Origin: an uncultured Clostridia bacterium
Lineage (GTDB): Bacteria > Bacillota > Clostridia > Peptostreptococcales > Anaerovoracaceae
Direction of reading: 5' to 3'
Length of the DNA: 64,000 bases
Assembly: GCA_934278925.1 (NCBI GenBank)
Contig: CAKQWJ010000004.1
Coordinates: 1 to 64,000, forward strand
The notes under the pieces were generated by a model. That model was not told the DNA's origin, ran no database searches, and worked only from the letters and a program-made list of their open reading frames with translations. Shown in pieces: positions 34,874-43,873 of the stretch. The first letter of the stretch is position 1. The number at the start of each line of letters is the position of its first letter. Made by a program: the position numbers and the translations under genes.

Positions 34874-36040
34874 ATGGCTAACGAAGCAAAAAAAGAACGT
34901 ATTCTTGTTCTGAACCTCGGTTCCACATCCAGCAAAATCGCTGTGTATGATGATACCGAAGAAGTATTCAAGGAAACCATTCGTCACACACAGGAAGAGA
35001 TGGCACAGTTCAGCGATATTCTGGACCAGTTCTCCTTCCGTAACGAGAAGGTTAGAAACGCACTGGAGTGCAACGGTATCGGCGTAGATACGCTGACTGC
35101 AGTATGCTCCAGAGGCGGAAACATCATCGCTTGCCCGCACGGTGCTATCGGCATCGATCAGGAGATGATCGACTACCTGACCAGACCGGAAGATACCGCA
35201 AAGCACGCATCCCTGCTGGGAAGCATGATTGCTTTCGATCTGCACAAGGAATTCGGCATTCCGGCATGCATCTACGATGCCATCGGAACCGATGAAATGC
35301 AGCCAATCGCAAGAGTAACCGGACTTCCGGAAATCCCACGGTTCACCGTTGGACATACTCTGAACACTCGTGCAATGGCCATCAAGTGCGCGGAAGAAGT
35401 ACTGAAGAAGCCGTTCGAAGAGTGCACCTTCATCGTTGCCCACCTGGGCGGCGGAAGCTCCATTCGTCTGTATCACAAGGGCGTGAACATCGACTGCGTC
35501 AACGATGACGAAGGAAACTTCTCCCCGGAGAGAGGCGGCGGCTGCAGCGGCAAAGAGCTGGTAAAGCTGTGCTTCAAGGAATTCAGCGAAGGTGCCGGCG
35601 AGAAGACCGTAATGAAGAAAATCCACGGAAACGGCGGTCTGAAAGCACATCTGGGCACAACCGACGCTATCGAGGTGGAGAAGAGAATCGAGTCCGGCGA
35701 CAAGTATGCAAAGGTTGTATATGATGCAATGGCGTACAGAGTGGCAAAGGATATCGGAACTCTGTCCGTTCCGGTTGCCGGAAAGGTAGACCGCATCATC
35801 CTCACCGGCGGAATCGCATATTCCAAGTACCTCACATCTCAGATTGCAGAGAAGGTAGATTGGATTGCTCCGGTTGAAATGATGCCGGGCGAATACGAGA
35901 TGGAAGCCCTTGCCGGTGGTGCTCTGAGAGTACTCCACGGCGAAGAAGAGCTGCAGGACTTCGGTAAAATCAAGGCGTCTGCAGTAGACAGAATCCGTAT
36001 CTGCGAAGGAGTAGAACCGTACACCGTACCGGAAAATTAA
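34874..36040 (+). CDS. buk: butyrate kinase
   Basis: Buk converts butyryl phosphate and ADP to butyrate and ATP, the last step of one butyrate route. The 388-residue protein has the acetokinase-family start RILVLNLGSTSSKIAVYD, the HLGGGSSI phosphate loop and the ILTGGIAYS motif, in the Buk rather than the AckA version. An AAAGGAG site precedes the ATG. The usual partner ptb is not adjacent; purL lies 70 bp upstream and the downstream tRNA-Thr has its own promoter. Confidence 0.94.
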   Translation: MANEAKKERILVLNLGSTSSKIAVYDDTEEVFKETIRHTQEEMAQFSDILDQFSFRNEKVRNALECNGIGVDTLTAVCSRGGNIIACPHGAIGIDQEMIDYLTRPEDTAKHASLLGSMIAFDLHKEFGIPACIYDAIGTDEMQPIARVTGLPEIPRFTVGHTLNTRAMAIKCAEEVLKKPFEECTFIVAHLGGGSSIRLYHKGVNIDCVNDDEGNFSPERGGGCSGKELVKLCFKEFSEGAGEKTVMKKIHGNGGLKAHLGTTDAIEVEKRIESGDKYAKVVYDAMAYRVAKDIGTLSVPVAGKVDRIILTGGIAYSKYLTSQIAEKVDWIAPVEMMPGEYEMEALAGGALRVLHGEEELQDFGKIKASAVDRIRICEGVEPYTVPEN

Positions 36041-36063
36041 TTCCAAAACGAATCGGGAGGCAG

Positions 36064-36090
36064 CGGGGCCGAATGATTAATTCGGCCCCG
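36064..36090 (+). terminator. hairpin after buk, probable terminator
   Basis: CGGGGCCGAA and TTCGGCCCCG form a strong stem. The following T content is modest, so efficiency is uncertain. Confidence 0.55.
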
Positions 36091-36163
36091 AGCCTTGATT
36101 TTCAAGGACCGTACGGAAACGTCAAAATAATAAAAACGATTGGAAAAAAATAGGGGATTGTGC

Positions 36164-36192
36164 TTGACAGCGAACACTTTTTATTATACAAT
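36164..36192 (+). promoter_or_regulatory. strong promoter of the tRNA-Thr/tuf unit
   Basis: Consensus TTGACA and TACAAT are separated by 17 bp, directly before the tRNA gene. Confidence 0.8.
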
Positions 36193-36207
36193 TCTAATTG
36201 TTGATGT

Positions 36208-36284
<77 letters not shown>

Positions 36285-36327
36285 ATTTTTTTAAAACAAA
36301 AATAAAAAACAATCTAGGAGGGAGATA

Positions 36328-37521
36328 ATGGCTAAACAGAAGTACGAAAGAACCAAACCGCATATTAATATCGGTACAATTGGTCACGTTGACCACGGTA
36401 AGACTACTCTGACTGCAGCAATTACTAAGACACTGCATGCAAGATATGGTCTGGGTGCAGACGTAGCGTTTGATGAAATCGACAAGGCACCGGAAGAAAA
36501 GGCAAGAGGAATCACGATTTCTTCCGCACACGTAGAGTACGAGACTCCGAACAGACACTACGCTCACGTAGACTGCCCGGGACACGCCGACTACGTAAAG
36601 AACATGATCACCGGAGCTGCTCAGATGGATGGTGCTATCCTGGTAGTAGCTGCAACCGATGGTCCGATGCCTCAGACCAGAGAGCACATCCTGCTCTCCA
36701 GACAGGTAGGCGTACCTTACATCATCGTATTCCTGAACAAGTGCGATATGGTTGATGACGAGGAGCTGCTCGACCTGGTTGAGATGGAAGTAAGAGAACT
36801 TTTGGACGAGTATGAATTCCCTGGCGACGACACACCGATCGTAAGAGGATCCGCTTTGAAGGCTCTGGAAGATCCAAGCAGCGAGTGGGGAGACAAGATC
36901 TGCGAGCTGATGGAAGCAGTAGACAGCTACATTCCGGAACCACAGAGAGCAAACGACCAGCCGTTCATCATGCCGGTTGAGGACGTATTCTCCATCACCG
37001 GTCGTGGTACCGTAGCTACCGGAAGAGTAGAGAGAGGTATGCTGAAGGTTGGCGATGAAGTAGAAATCGTTGGTCTGAGCGAAGAGCGCAGAAAGGTTGT
37101 TGTAACCGGAGTTGAGATGTTCAAGAAGACTCTGGACGAGGCTGAAACCGGAGACAACATCGGAGCTCTGCTGAGAGGTGTTCAGAGAGACGAGATCGAA
37201 AGAGGTCAGGTACTGGCTAAGCCGGGTACAATTCACCCGCACACCAAGTTCAAGGGCCAGGTATACGTACTGAAGAAGGAAGAGGGTGGTAGACACACTC
37301 CGTTCTTCAACGGATACAGACCGCAGTTCTATTTCAGAACAACTGACGTAACCGGAGATCTGCAGCTGCCGGAAGGCACTGAGATGTGCATGCCTGGAGA
37401 TAACGTAGTAATGGATATCTCCCTGATCACTCCGATTGCTATCGAAGAAGGACTGAGATTCGCTATCAGAGAAGGCGGCAGAACCGTAGGTTCCGGCGTT
37501 GTAACTGAAATCATCGAGTAA
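36328..37521 (+). CDS. tuf: elongation factor Tu
   Basis: EF-Tu delivers aminoacyl-tRNA to the ribosome. The 397-residue protein has GHVDHGKTT, the switch region RGITIS, DCPGHADYV and NKCD. The codon choice is visibly biased (AGA, CTG, GTA) compared with its neighbours, as expected for a very highly expressed gene. AGGAGGGAG precedes the ATG. It is co-transcribed with the tRNA-Thr. Confidence 0.98.
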   Translation: MAKQKYERTKPHINIGTIGHVDHGKTTLTAAITKTLHARYGLGADVAFDEIDKAPEEKARGITISSAHVEYETPNRHYAHVDCPGHADYVKNMITGAAQMDGAILVVAATDGPMPQTREHILLSRQVGVPYIIVFLNKCDMVDDEELLDLVEMEVRELLDEYEFPGDDTPIVRGSALKALEDPSSEWGDKICELMEAVDSYIPEPQRANDQPFIMPVEDVFSITGRGTVATGRVERGMLKVGDEVEIVGLSEERRKVVVTGVEMFKKTLDEAETGDNIGALLRGVQRDEIERGQVLAKPGTIHPHTKFKGQVYVLKKEEGGRHTPFFNGYRPQFYFRTTDVTGDLQLPEGTEMCMPGDNVVMDISLITPIAIEEGLRFAIREGGRTVGSGVVTEIIE

Positions 37522-37550
37522 TTGATGCTTTAGAATCAGAATGAATTTCA

Positions 37551-37588
37551 AAAGATACCGTGAAATATTCACGGTATCTTTTTTTTTA
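37551..37588 (+). terminator. terminator of tuf
   Basis: AAAGATACCGTGAA and TTCACGGTATCTTT pair almost perfectly, followed by nine T. Confidence 0.9.
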
Positions 37589-37600
37589 TCGTTGGTTCAG

Positions 37601-37610
37601 ATGGTATAAT
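37601..37610 (+). promoter_or_regulatory. extended -10 of the cdd gene
   Basis: TGGTATAAT fixes transcription to start near 37617. That rules out the first in-frame ATG at 37619 and supports the start at 37664. Confidence 0.65.
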
Positions 37611-37663
37611 AAACTTCCGTGAATGAAATGAAATCGATTCCAAGTGGAGGGAGACGGACGGAT

Positions 37664-38047
37664 ATGAATGAGAAAGAGTTGTATCGGATTGCCAACGATG
37701 TGAAGGAAAATGCCTATGCACCCTATTCCGGCTTCCAAGTGGGTGCCGCATTGCTGACCCGAAGCGGAAAAGTATATACCGGCGTAAATGTGGAGAATGC
37801 CTCCTACGGCGCGACCCTTTGTGCGGAGCGAGGTGCGGTGTCAAAGGCCGTATCGGAAGGAGAACGGGAATTCCGAGCACTGGCCATTGCATCTTCGGCG
37901 GGAGAGGCGATGCCGTGCGGAATCTGCCGCCAGGTGCTGATGGAATTCGAGCCGGAACTGCGCGTGATTACCGGGAAAGATGAAGATCACTTGGAAAACT
38001 ATTCTCTTTCGGAATTGCTTCCGGGGGCTTTTTCACTGCAGAAATAA
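37664..38047 (+). CDS. cdd: cytidine deaminase
   Basis: Cdd deaminates cytidine and deoxycytidine for salvage. The protein (127 residues from this start) has YAPYSGFQVGAAL, the zinc motif CAERGAV and PCGICRQVLMEF. An upstream in-frame ATG at 37619 would be nearly leaderless and add 15 residues unlike the family, so I use 37664, with GGAGGGAG about 10 bases before it. A pyrimidine-nucleoside phosphorylase gene lies 9 kb downstream. Confidence 0.94.
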   Translation: MNEKELYRIANDVKENAYAPYSGFQVGAALLTRSGKVYTGVNVENASYGATLCAERGAVSKAVSEGEREFRALAIASSAGEAMPCGICRQVLMEFEPELRVITGKDEDHLENYSLSELLPGAFSLQK

Positions 38048-38197
38048 GATTGGGAGAAAAATATGTGTGTGGTTTAGGAATGCCTGCTTTCGGTACCAAT
38101 TTGAGCCGGATGATTTCGGTCGTCCGGTTGAAGTTCCATACCGGTTGTGATATAGTTGCACACATATAAATTAGATATAGAGAAAGAGACGACATCG

Positions 38198-39388
38198 ATG
38201 AAAGAAGAAAAGAAAACGAAATTTCAGACGGTAACGGGAAATGTGTATTTTCGCTTGGGCCTTACCGTGTTTATCTTATACCTTTTGACATATTACTGGT
38301 CCCGTATGGAGAAGGTTCTGGGGATGTTCGGAAACGCCATGGTCCCGCTGATTGTGGGAGGAATTATCGCCTATGCGGTGAATATTCTCATGGGATTTTT
38401 TGAGAGAAATTACGATCGAGTCCTTCGGGGGCGGCGAGCACAGCGGGCAAAACGGACGGTGTGCATTATCTGCGCCTACCTTCTTTTGGTGTTGATCATC
38501 GCCGGGATCATCGGCATCCTGGTACCGCAGCTCACCACCTGCGTATCCCTGCTGATTGCCCGAAGCGGAGCGGCCATCGATCAGGTGGTCCACTTGCTGA
38601 AATCGGTTCCGGCTCTGGCGAAATACGGAGCAATGCTGGAGCAAAGCGTAACGGGAATGAAGCCCAGCGGCGAGCTGGTTCAGAAAGCCATTCACATTCT
38701 GCAGAGCGGAAATATCGGCTGGCTGGATAATGTCACCGGCGTGCTCCAGAAAGTCACCGGTGTGGCGGCAACGCTCTTTATCGGATTGTTCTTCTCGTTC
38801 TATCTGCTGAGCGGCAAGGAGAAATACGGAAGTCAGTTCCGCCGGGTGGTTCACACCTATTGCCCGTCGGTGGAATCGAAACTGTTTGAGGTGCTGGACG
38901 TACTGAACAACAGCTTCCGCAGTTTTATCGTGGGACAGGTGAAGGATACCTGCGTTCTGGGCATTATGCTGGCCATCGCCATGATGATTTTCCGGATGCC
39001 GTATGCGGGAATGATTGCCGTAATCGTTACGGTTCTGGCACTGGTGCCGATTGTGGGCGCGCTGATCGGTGCGGTGGTGGGTTTTGTCCTGATTCTTTCC
39101 GTGTCCGTCACCAAAGCAGTCATCTTCCTGATCCTGTTCCTGGTAGTGCAGCAGATCGATAACAACGTGACTTATCCGAGAATCGTGGGTGGCTCCATCG
39201 GCCTTCCGGGAATCTGGGTGCTGGTGGCGGTGACCATCGGCGGCAGTGCCTTTGGTATTCTGGGCATGCTGTTCTTCATTCCACTCTTCTCCGCCATTTA
39301 CAAATTGGTGCAGGCGGATATCCGTCGGAGAAATTCCGGGTGTCAAGAGGTCGATGTGCCGGAGGATGGTGCCGCTTCGGTGAAATGA
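38198..39388 (+). CDS. AI-2E family transporter
   Basis: This 396-residue membrane protein has helices at both ends and a middle amphipathic segment, with the late motif QQIDNNVTYPRIVGGSIGLPGIWVLVAVTIGGSAFGILGMLF that marks the family (formerly 'permease' UPF0118). Family members are small-molecule or sodium/proton exchangers. The start is uncertain: an upstream in-frame ATG lies at 38156, and the site before 38198 (AGAAAGAGAC) is weak. Confidence 0.88.
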   Translation: MKEEKKTKFQTVTGNVYFRLGLTVFILYLLTYYWSRMEKVLGMFGNAMVPLIVGGIIAYAVNILMGFFERNYDRVLRGRRAQRAKRTVCIICAYLLLVLIIAGIIGILVPQLTTCVSLLIARSGAAIDQVVHLLKSVPALAKYGAMLEQSVTGMKPSGELVQKAIHILQSGNIGWLDNVTGVLQKVTGVAATLFIGLFFSFYLLSGKEKYGSQFRRVVHTYCPSVESKLFEVLDVLNNSFRSFIVGQVKDTCVLGIMLAIAMMIFRMPYAGMIAVIVTVLALVPIVGALIGAVVGFVLILSVSVTKAVIFLILFLVVQQIDNNVTYPRIVGGSIGLPGIWVLVAVTIGGSAFGILGMLFFIPLFSAIYKLVQADIRRRNSGCQEVDVPEDGAASVK

Positions 39389-39404
39389 TTCTGACGCCGG
39401 TTTG

Positions 39405-39413
39405 TGTTATAAT
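39405..39413 (+). promoter_or_regulatory. extended -10 of the ftsE operon
   Basis: TGTTATAAT lies 32 bases upstream of the ftsE ATG. No clear -35 is visible. Confidence 0.5.
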
Positions 39414-39444
39414 ACATACGTGTGTCTGAAAATAAGGAGGCAGA

Positions 39445-40176
39445 ATGATTGTTTTTAATAAAGTAAACAAGAATTACGGAACCAATGTGGGCTTGAAGAA
39501 TGCCACGGTGCACATTGAAAAGGGGGATTTCGTATTCCTGGTGGGACCCAGCGGTGCGGGAAAGACCACCTTTGTGCGCCTGATTCTGAAGGAAATCGAG
39601 GCGGACAGCGGCACAATTCTGGTAGGCGGCCGGGATGTTACCCGGATGACCCATCGGGAGATTCCGCAGCTTCGTCAGCAGATCGGAATGGTTTTCCAGG
39701 ATTTCCGGCTGCTGGAGAAAAAAACCGTCTACGAGAACGTGGCCTTCGCCATGGAAGTGCGGCATAAGAAAAAGAAAGTGATTCGGAAGGAAGTTCCTTT
39801 CGCTTTGGATCTGGTGGGCATCGCCGACAAAGCGGACCGGTATCCCAACGAACTTTCCGCCGGCGAGCAGCAGAGAGTGGGCATTGCCCGTGCCATCGTG
39901 AACAACCCGAAGCTGCTGATTGCCGACGAGCCGACGGGAAATCTGGATCCGGTAACGGCGATGGAAATCATGCAGCTGCTGGAGAAGATCAACGTGCGAG
40001 GCACCACCATTCTGATGGTAACCCATGCCAAGGATATCGTGGATCAGATGAACAAGCGAGTGGTGGCCATCAAGGACGGTCAGATTGTTCGGGACGAGCA
40101 GGGAACCTATGGAATCACTCCGGAACACCTGTATGAAATCAGTACAAAGGAGGACGAATCTCCATATGTTTTCTAG
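39445..40176 (+). CDS. ftsE: cell division ATP-binding protein FtsE
   Basis: FtsE with FtsX forms an ABC-type complex that activates cell wall hydrolases at the septum. The 243-residue protein has Walker A GPSGAGKTT, the FtsE-typical Q-loop VFQDFRLLEKKTVYENVAFA, signature LSAGEQQRVGIARA and Walker B LLIADEPTGNLDP. An AAGGAGG site precedes the ATG. It overlaps ftsX by 11 bp. Confidence 0.95.
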   Translation: MIVFNKVNKNYGTNVGLKNATVHIEKGDFVFLVGPSGAGKTTFVRLILKEIEADSGTILVGGRDVTRMTHREIPQLRQQIGMVFQDFRLLEKKTVYENVAFAMEVRHKKKKVIRKEVPFALDLVGIADKADRYPNELSAGEQQRVGIARAIVNNPKLLIADEPTGNLDPVTAMEIMQLLEKINVRGTTILMVTHAKDIVDQMNKRVVAIKDGQIVRDEQGTYGITPEHLYEISTKEDESPYVF

Positions 40177-41059
40177 AATAGGATATACCATAAAACAAGC
40201 ATTTTCACAGGTCTTTCGCAACCGGGGAATGAGCTTTACGGCAACGCTGGCGATTACGGCCATGATGCTGATTCTGGGCCTCTTCTTCTCCACGTTTGTA
40301 AATGTGGATTTATTCGCGGAGGTGATTCAGCAGGATTACAACGTCATCGAAGTATATCTGGACGATGCCAATGACGATGCGAAGAACGAAACTGTGGGAA
40401 AGAATCTGGAAGCCATTCAGGGCGTTAGCAGCGTGAAGTACCGTTCCAAGGCAGATGCCATGAAAATCATGAAGGAACGGTGGGGAGACAACGCTTATCT
40501 GCTGGATAACCTGCAGCAGAATCCGCTGCCGAATTCTTACATGGTCTATGTCAACGACAAGGCCAGTGCCGATCGGGTTTCCAAGGAAGCACCGGAAATT
40601 GCCGGCGTCAGCGATATTAAATACTACCGGGATACGGTGGAGAAACTGAGCAAGATTACCCGTGCGGTGGAAGTGGGCTCTGTCGTGATGATGGCATTCC
40701 TCATCGTGGTTTCCGTCATTCTGGTGGCCAACACCATCAAGCTCACGGTGTTCAACCGGGCGAAAGAAATCGGAATTATGAAGTATCTTGGGGCGACGGA
40801 TTGGTTTGTTCGGGCGCCGTTTGTGCTGGAAGGAATCATTTTGGGGACCGTTTCTGCGGCGGTGGCTACCGGAATTCTGGGCGCCATCTATATTCGTTTT
40901 GTGAAGAGCATCGGACCGGACATCCTTCGGGTACTGTCGGTTCCGGTGATTTCGGCGAAGTATCTGATGCCGAATCTGCTGATTATCTTCCTGGCGCTGG
41001 GCGTTGGAATCGGTACCTGCGGAAGTATCATTTCCATCCGAAAGTTCTTGGATAAGTAG
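40166..41059 (+). CDS. ftsX: cell division protein FtsX
   Basis: FtsX is the four-helix membrane partner of FtsE. The 297-residue protein has an N-terminal helix (about residues 22-45), an extracytoplasmic domain (about 46-165) that binds the hydrolase activator, and three C-terminal helices. The ATG at 40166 follows AAAGGAGG; the frame extends 27 codons further upstream into ftsE, but that part is not FtsX-like. Confidence 0.94.
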   Translation: MFSRIGYTIKQAFSQVFRNRGMSFTATLAITAMMLILGLFFSTFVNVDLFAEVIQQDYNVIEVYLDDANDDAKNETVGKNLEAIQGVSSVKYRSKADAMKIMKERWGDNAYLLDNLQQNPLPNSYMVYVNDKASADRVSKEAPEIAGVSDIKYYRDTVEKLSKITRAVEVGSVVMMAFLIVVSVILVANTIKLTVFNRAKEIGIMKYLGATDWFVRAPFVLEGIILGTVSAAVATGILGAIYIRFVKSIGPDILRVLSVPVISAKYLMPNLLIIFLALGVGIGTCGSIISIRKFLDK

Positions 41060-41068
41060 GAGGGCCGG

Positions 41069-42178
41069 ATGCGTATGATGAGAAACGAAAGAAAATTCAG
41101 ACGCGGCCTCAGCCTGCTGCTCTGCGGAATTCTTGTTTTTGCCTCCGCAGTGTCCGTCTATGGCGGAAAAGCGGAGGAAGCCAAGAAGGCGGCGAAAGCC
41201 AAGCAGCAGCAGTCGGAAGAAGCTTCCCGCCAGGCGGAAGAAGCGGGAAAGAAGGCGGATGCGGCGGAAGATAAGCTGGAAGAAGCGGTGATCGCAATTG
41301 AGAAAAAGCAGACTGAAATCGCGACGGCAGAAGCCAAGTTGGCTAAGACCAAGAAAAAGTTGGCAAAGAAACAGGCTCAGGTGAAGAAGCAAGAGAAAGA
41401 TTTGAATTCCCGGCTGGTGGCCATGTATAAAACCGGAACGGTGGGATATGTGGACGTCATCCTGAATTCCAACAGCATTGACGAGTTGATTACCAACATG
41501 TCCATGGTGCAGAAGCTGCTGCACAGCGACCAGAGCCTTCTGCGGAAGCTTCGGGTGGAATACAAGAAAATAAACAAATTGAAGAAGCAGCAGGAAGCGG
41601 AAGAGGCGAAGCTGGTTCAGGAGAAGAAGGACCTGGAAGCCCTGAAGGAAAAGTATAAAGATCAGGCCGGTGCGTACCGGAAGCAGCAGGAGAACCTGCA
41701 GTCGCAGGCGGAATCCCTGGCGGCGGAAGCCCGGAGAAAGCAGGCGGAAGCGGAGCGGCTTCTGCAGAAGCACAACAAGAAGGCCTCGGCAAATTCCGGC
41801 GGCTACGTATGGCCTTGCGAGGGACCGCTGACATCCTACTACGGATGGCGAATCCACCCGATTTTCGGAACGCGGACCTATCACAGCGGATATGACATTG
41901 CGGCATCCACCGGAACTCCGGTCTATGCGGCGGGAAGCGGTGTGGTGACCATGGCTTCCACCTACGGCGGTTACGGAAACTGCATGCAGATTTATATTGG
42001 AAACGGATACACGACCCTGTACGGACATCTGTCCGGTTTTGCGGTATCTCAGGGGGCTTACGTGAAGAAGGGCCAGGTGGTGGCCTACGTAGGAAGCACG
42101 GGCTGGTCCACCGGACCGCACCTGCACTACAGCTTGCTGAAGAACGGAAGTTTTGTGGATCCGAAGAGTATCTATTAA
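41069..42178 (+). CDS. secreted murein hydrolase/activator with coiled coil and M23 domain
   Basis: This 369-residue protein has a signal peptide (cleavage near VYGG, residue 33) and a long Lys/Glu/Ala-rich coiled coil (about residues 34-235) that would bind FtsX. A C-terminal M23/LytM domain carries zinc motifs HSGYDIA, GHLS and HLHY, so the domain looks enzymatically intact. The layout is that of EnvC/PcsB-like proteins, and the gene follows ftsX by nine bases. It probably cleaves septal peptidoglycan under FtsEX control. Confidence 0.92.
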   Translation: MRMMRNERKFRRGLSLLLCGILVFASAVSVYGGKAEEAKKAAKAKQQQSEEASRQAEEAGKKADAAEDKLEEAVIAIEKKQTEIATAEAKLAKTKKKLAKKQAQVKKQEKDLNSRLVAMYKTGTVGYVDVILNSNSIDELITNMSMVQKLLHSDQSLLRKLRVEYKKINKLKKQQEAEEAKLVQEKKDLEALKEKYKDQAGAYRKQQENLQSQAESLAAEARRKQAEAERLLQKHNKKASANSGGYVWPCEGPLTSYYGWRIHPIFGTRTYHSGYDIAASTGTPVYAAGSGVVTMASTYGGYGNCMQIYIGNGYTTLYGHLSGFAVSQGAYVKKGQVVAYVGSTGWSTGPHLHYSLLKNGSFVDPKSIY

Positions 42179-42199
42179 TAAAGAAACAATGGAGAATGA

Positions 42200-43846
42200 A
42201 TGAACCCGAATCAGGAGATCATCAGAGAGATACTGGATAACAGAGGCATTACCGGGGCGGAAACCCAGGCGGAATTTCTGGCGGAAACCCCGAAGCTGGC
42301 CTATGCGCCGACCCTGCTCACCAATATGGACAAAGGCGTGGATCGGCTTCTGGAGGCCATTGATGCGGGAAAGAGAATCGTCATCTACGGAGATTACGAT
42401 GCCGACGGCGTTACCTCCACGGTTGTGCTGCTCAAAATCCTGCGGTGCCTGACGGACAATATTACATACTACATTCCATCCCGGATTGCCGAAGGATACG
42501 GTCTTCACAACGAATCCATCGACCGGATTCGGGAAGAGGGGGGCGAGTTCATTGTCACGGTGGACTGCGGTTCCTCTTCGCTTGATGAAATTGCTTATGC
42601 CCGGAGCCTGGGCATCGACATGGTGGTGACGGATCACCACAACATGAAGGATGAACCGGTGAATGAACTGATTATCAATCCGCGGGCGCCGGGAGATACT
42701 TATCCGTTTAAAGGCCTGGCCGGTGTGGGGGTGGCTTACAAGTTGGGCCTGGCGGTCAGCCGGAAGAGGGAGATTCCTCGCCGAGTGATTTCCGAGGTGC
42801 TGGAATTTGTGGCCATCGGAACCATCGCGGACATCATGCCGCTGCTGGACGAGAACCGATCCTTCGTGAAGTACGGTCTGAAGTGGATCAACCGGGGATG
42901 CCGGAATCCGGGACTGCGCCGGCTCATCGAGCTGTCGGGGCTGGACTGCCGGAATCTGACGGCTGCCAATGTGTCCTTCGGAATCGCTCCGAGAATCAAT
43001 GCTGCGGGACGAGTGGGAGATGCGGATCTGGGCGTAAAATTATTTTTGGCAGAGAAGCCGGACGAAATCGAGAACTATTGCCGGACCATGATTGAACGAA
43101 ACAATTTGCGGAAGCAGTGGCAGGAAGAGGCTTACCGGCAGTGTATCGTGAAGGCGCGGCAGGAGTATCGGAAGGGAAATTTTTTGCTGATTGAAGCGAA
43201 GGATGTGCACGAGGGCATCCTTGGAATTGTGGCGGGAAAAATCAAAGAAGAAGCGAAGCGGCCGACGGTGATTGTGGCACCAAACGGAGATGAATACAAG
43301 GGAACCGGGCGGTCGGTGAACAAGGTGGATATCTATGAGATGCTGAGCCGGTACCGGGAATGCTTCCTGCGGTTCGGCGGACATAAGGCGGCCTGCGGTT
43401 TTACGGTGGAGCCGGATCGGATTGAGTCCCTGCGTCAGAATCTGAATCGGGATCTGGCGGAGATGCTGGAGAAGGATCCCGCTTTGTTTGAAGACGAGAT
43501 TACGTACGATCTGGATTTGGAACCGGATGAAGTGAGCCTGGAGCTGGCGGAAGCGCTGAGATGCTTTGAGCCTTGCGGAAAGGACAACGAGGCGCCGAAG
43601 TTCCGGATTACCTACGTGATGCCGGAGAATTGGCATTTTTTGAAAAACGATACGAAGTACGCCCGTTTTCAGATCGGGGACCTGGACTGCGTCCTTTTCC
43701 ACGATGCCAAGCGGTATTTCGATATGATGCAGAACCATGAGTTTCTGGATGTATACGGGACGCTGGATATCAATACCTGGCGGGATACCCGGAAGGTGCA
43801 GCTGTTGGTGACGGAGATGGCACCGACGGAAGATTCTATGGGATAG
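42200..43846 (+). CDS. recJ: RecJ-like single-strand DNA exonuclease
   Basis: This 548-residue DHH-family exonuclease has IYGDYDADGVTSTVVL, VTDHHNM and GRVGDADLGVKLFL, then the DHHA1 domain (RFGGHKAACGFTV) and a C-terminal OB-like part. It digests 5' single-stranded DNA in recombination and base-excision repair. It lies between the M23 and S41 genes. The ATG follows GGAGAATGA. Confidence 0.93.
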   Translation: MNPNQEIIREILDNRGITGAETQAEFLAETPKLAYAPTLLTNMDKGVDRLLEAIDAGKRIVIYGDYDADGVTSTVVLLKILRCLTDNITYYIPSRIAEGYGLHNESIDRIREEGGEFIVTVDCGSSSLDEIAYARSLGIDMVVTDHHNMKDEPVNELIINPRAPGDTYPFKGLAGVGVAYKLGLAVSRKREIPRRVISEVLEFVAIGTIADIMPLLDENRSFVKYGLKWINRGCRNPGLRRLIELSGLDCRNLTAANVSFGIAPRINAAGRVGDADLGVKLFLAEKPDEIENYCRTMIERNNLRKQWQEEAYRQCIVKARQEYRKGNFLLIEAKDVHEGILGIVAGKIKEEAKRPTVIVAPNGDEYKGTGRSVNKVDIYEMLSRYRECFLRFGGHKAACGFTVEPDRIESLRQNLNRDLAEMLEKDPALFEDEITYDLDLEPDEVSLELAEALRCFEPCGKDNEAPKFRITYVMPENWHFLKNDTKYARFQIGDLDCVLFHDAKRYFDMMQNHEFLDVYGTLDINTWRDTRKVQLLVTEMAPTEDSMG

Positions 43847-43873
43847 AAAAACGACGGAGAGGAACGGAACGCG

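Noticed and set aside
34874..36040. Acetate kinase as an alternative to butyrate kinase
   Set aside because: The start ILVLNLGSTSSKIAVYD and length fit Buk. AckA normally begins with a different VLVINAGSSS-type pattern.
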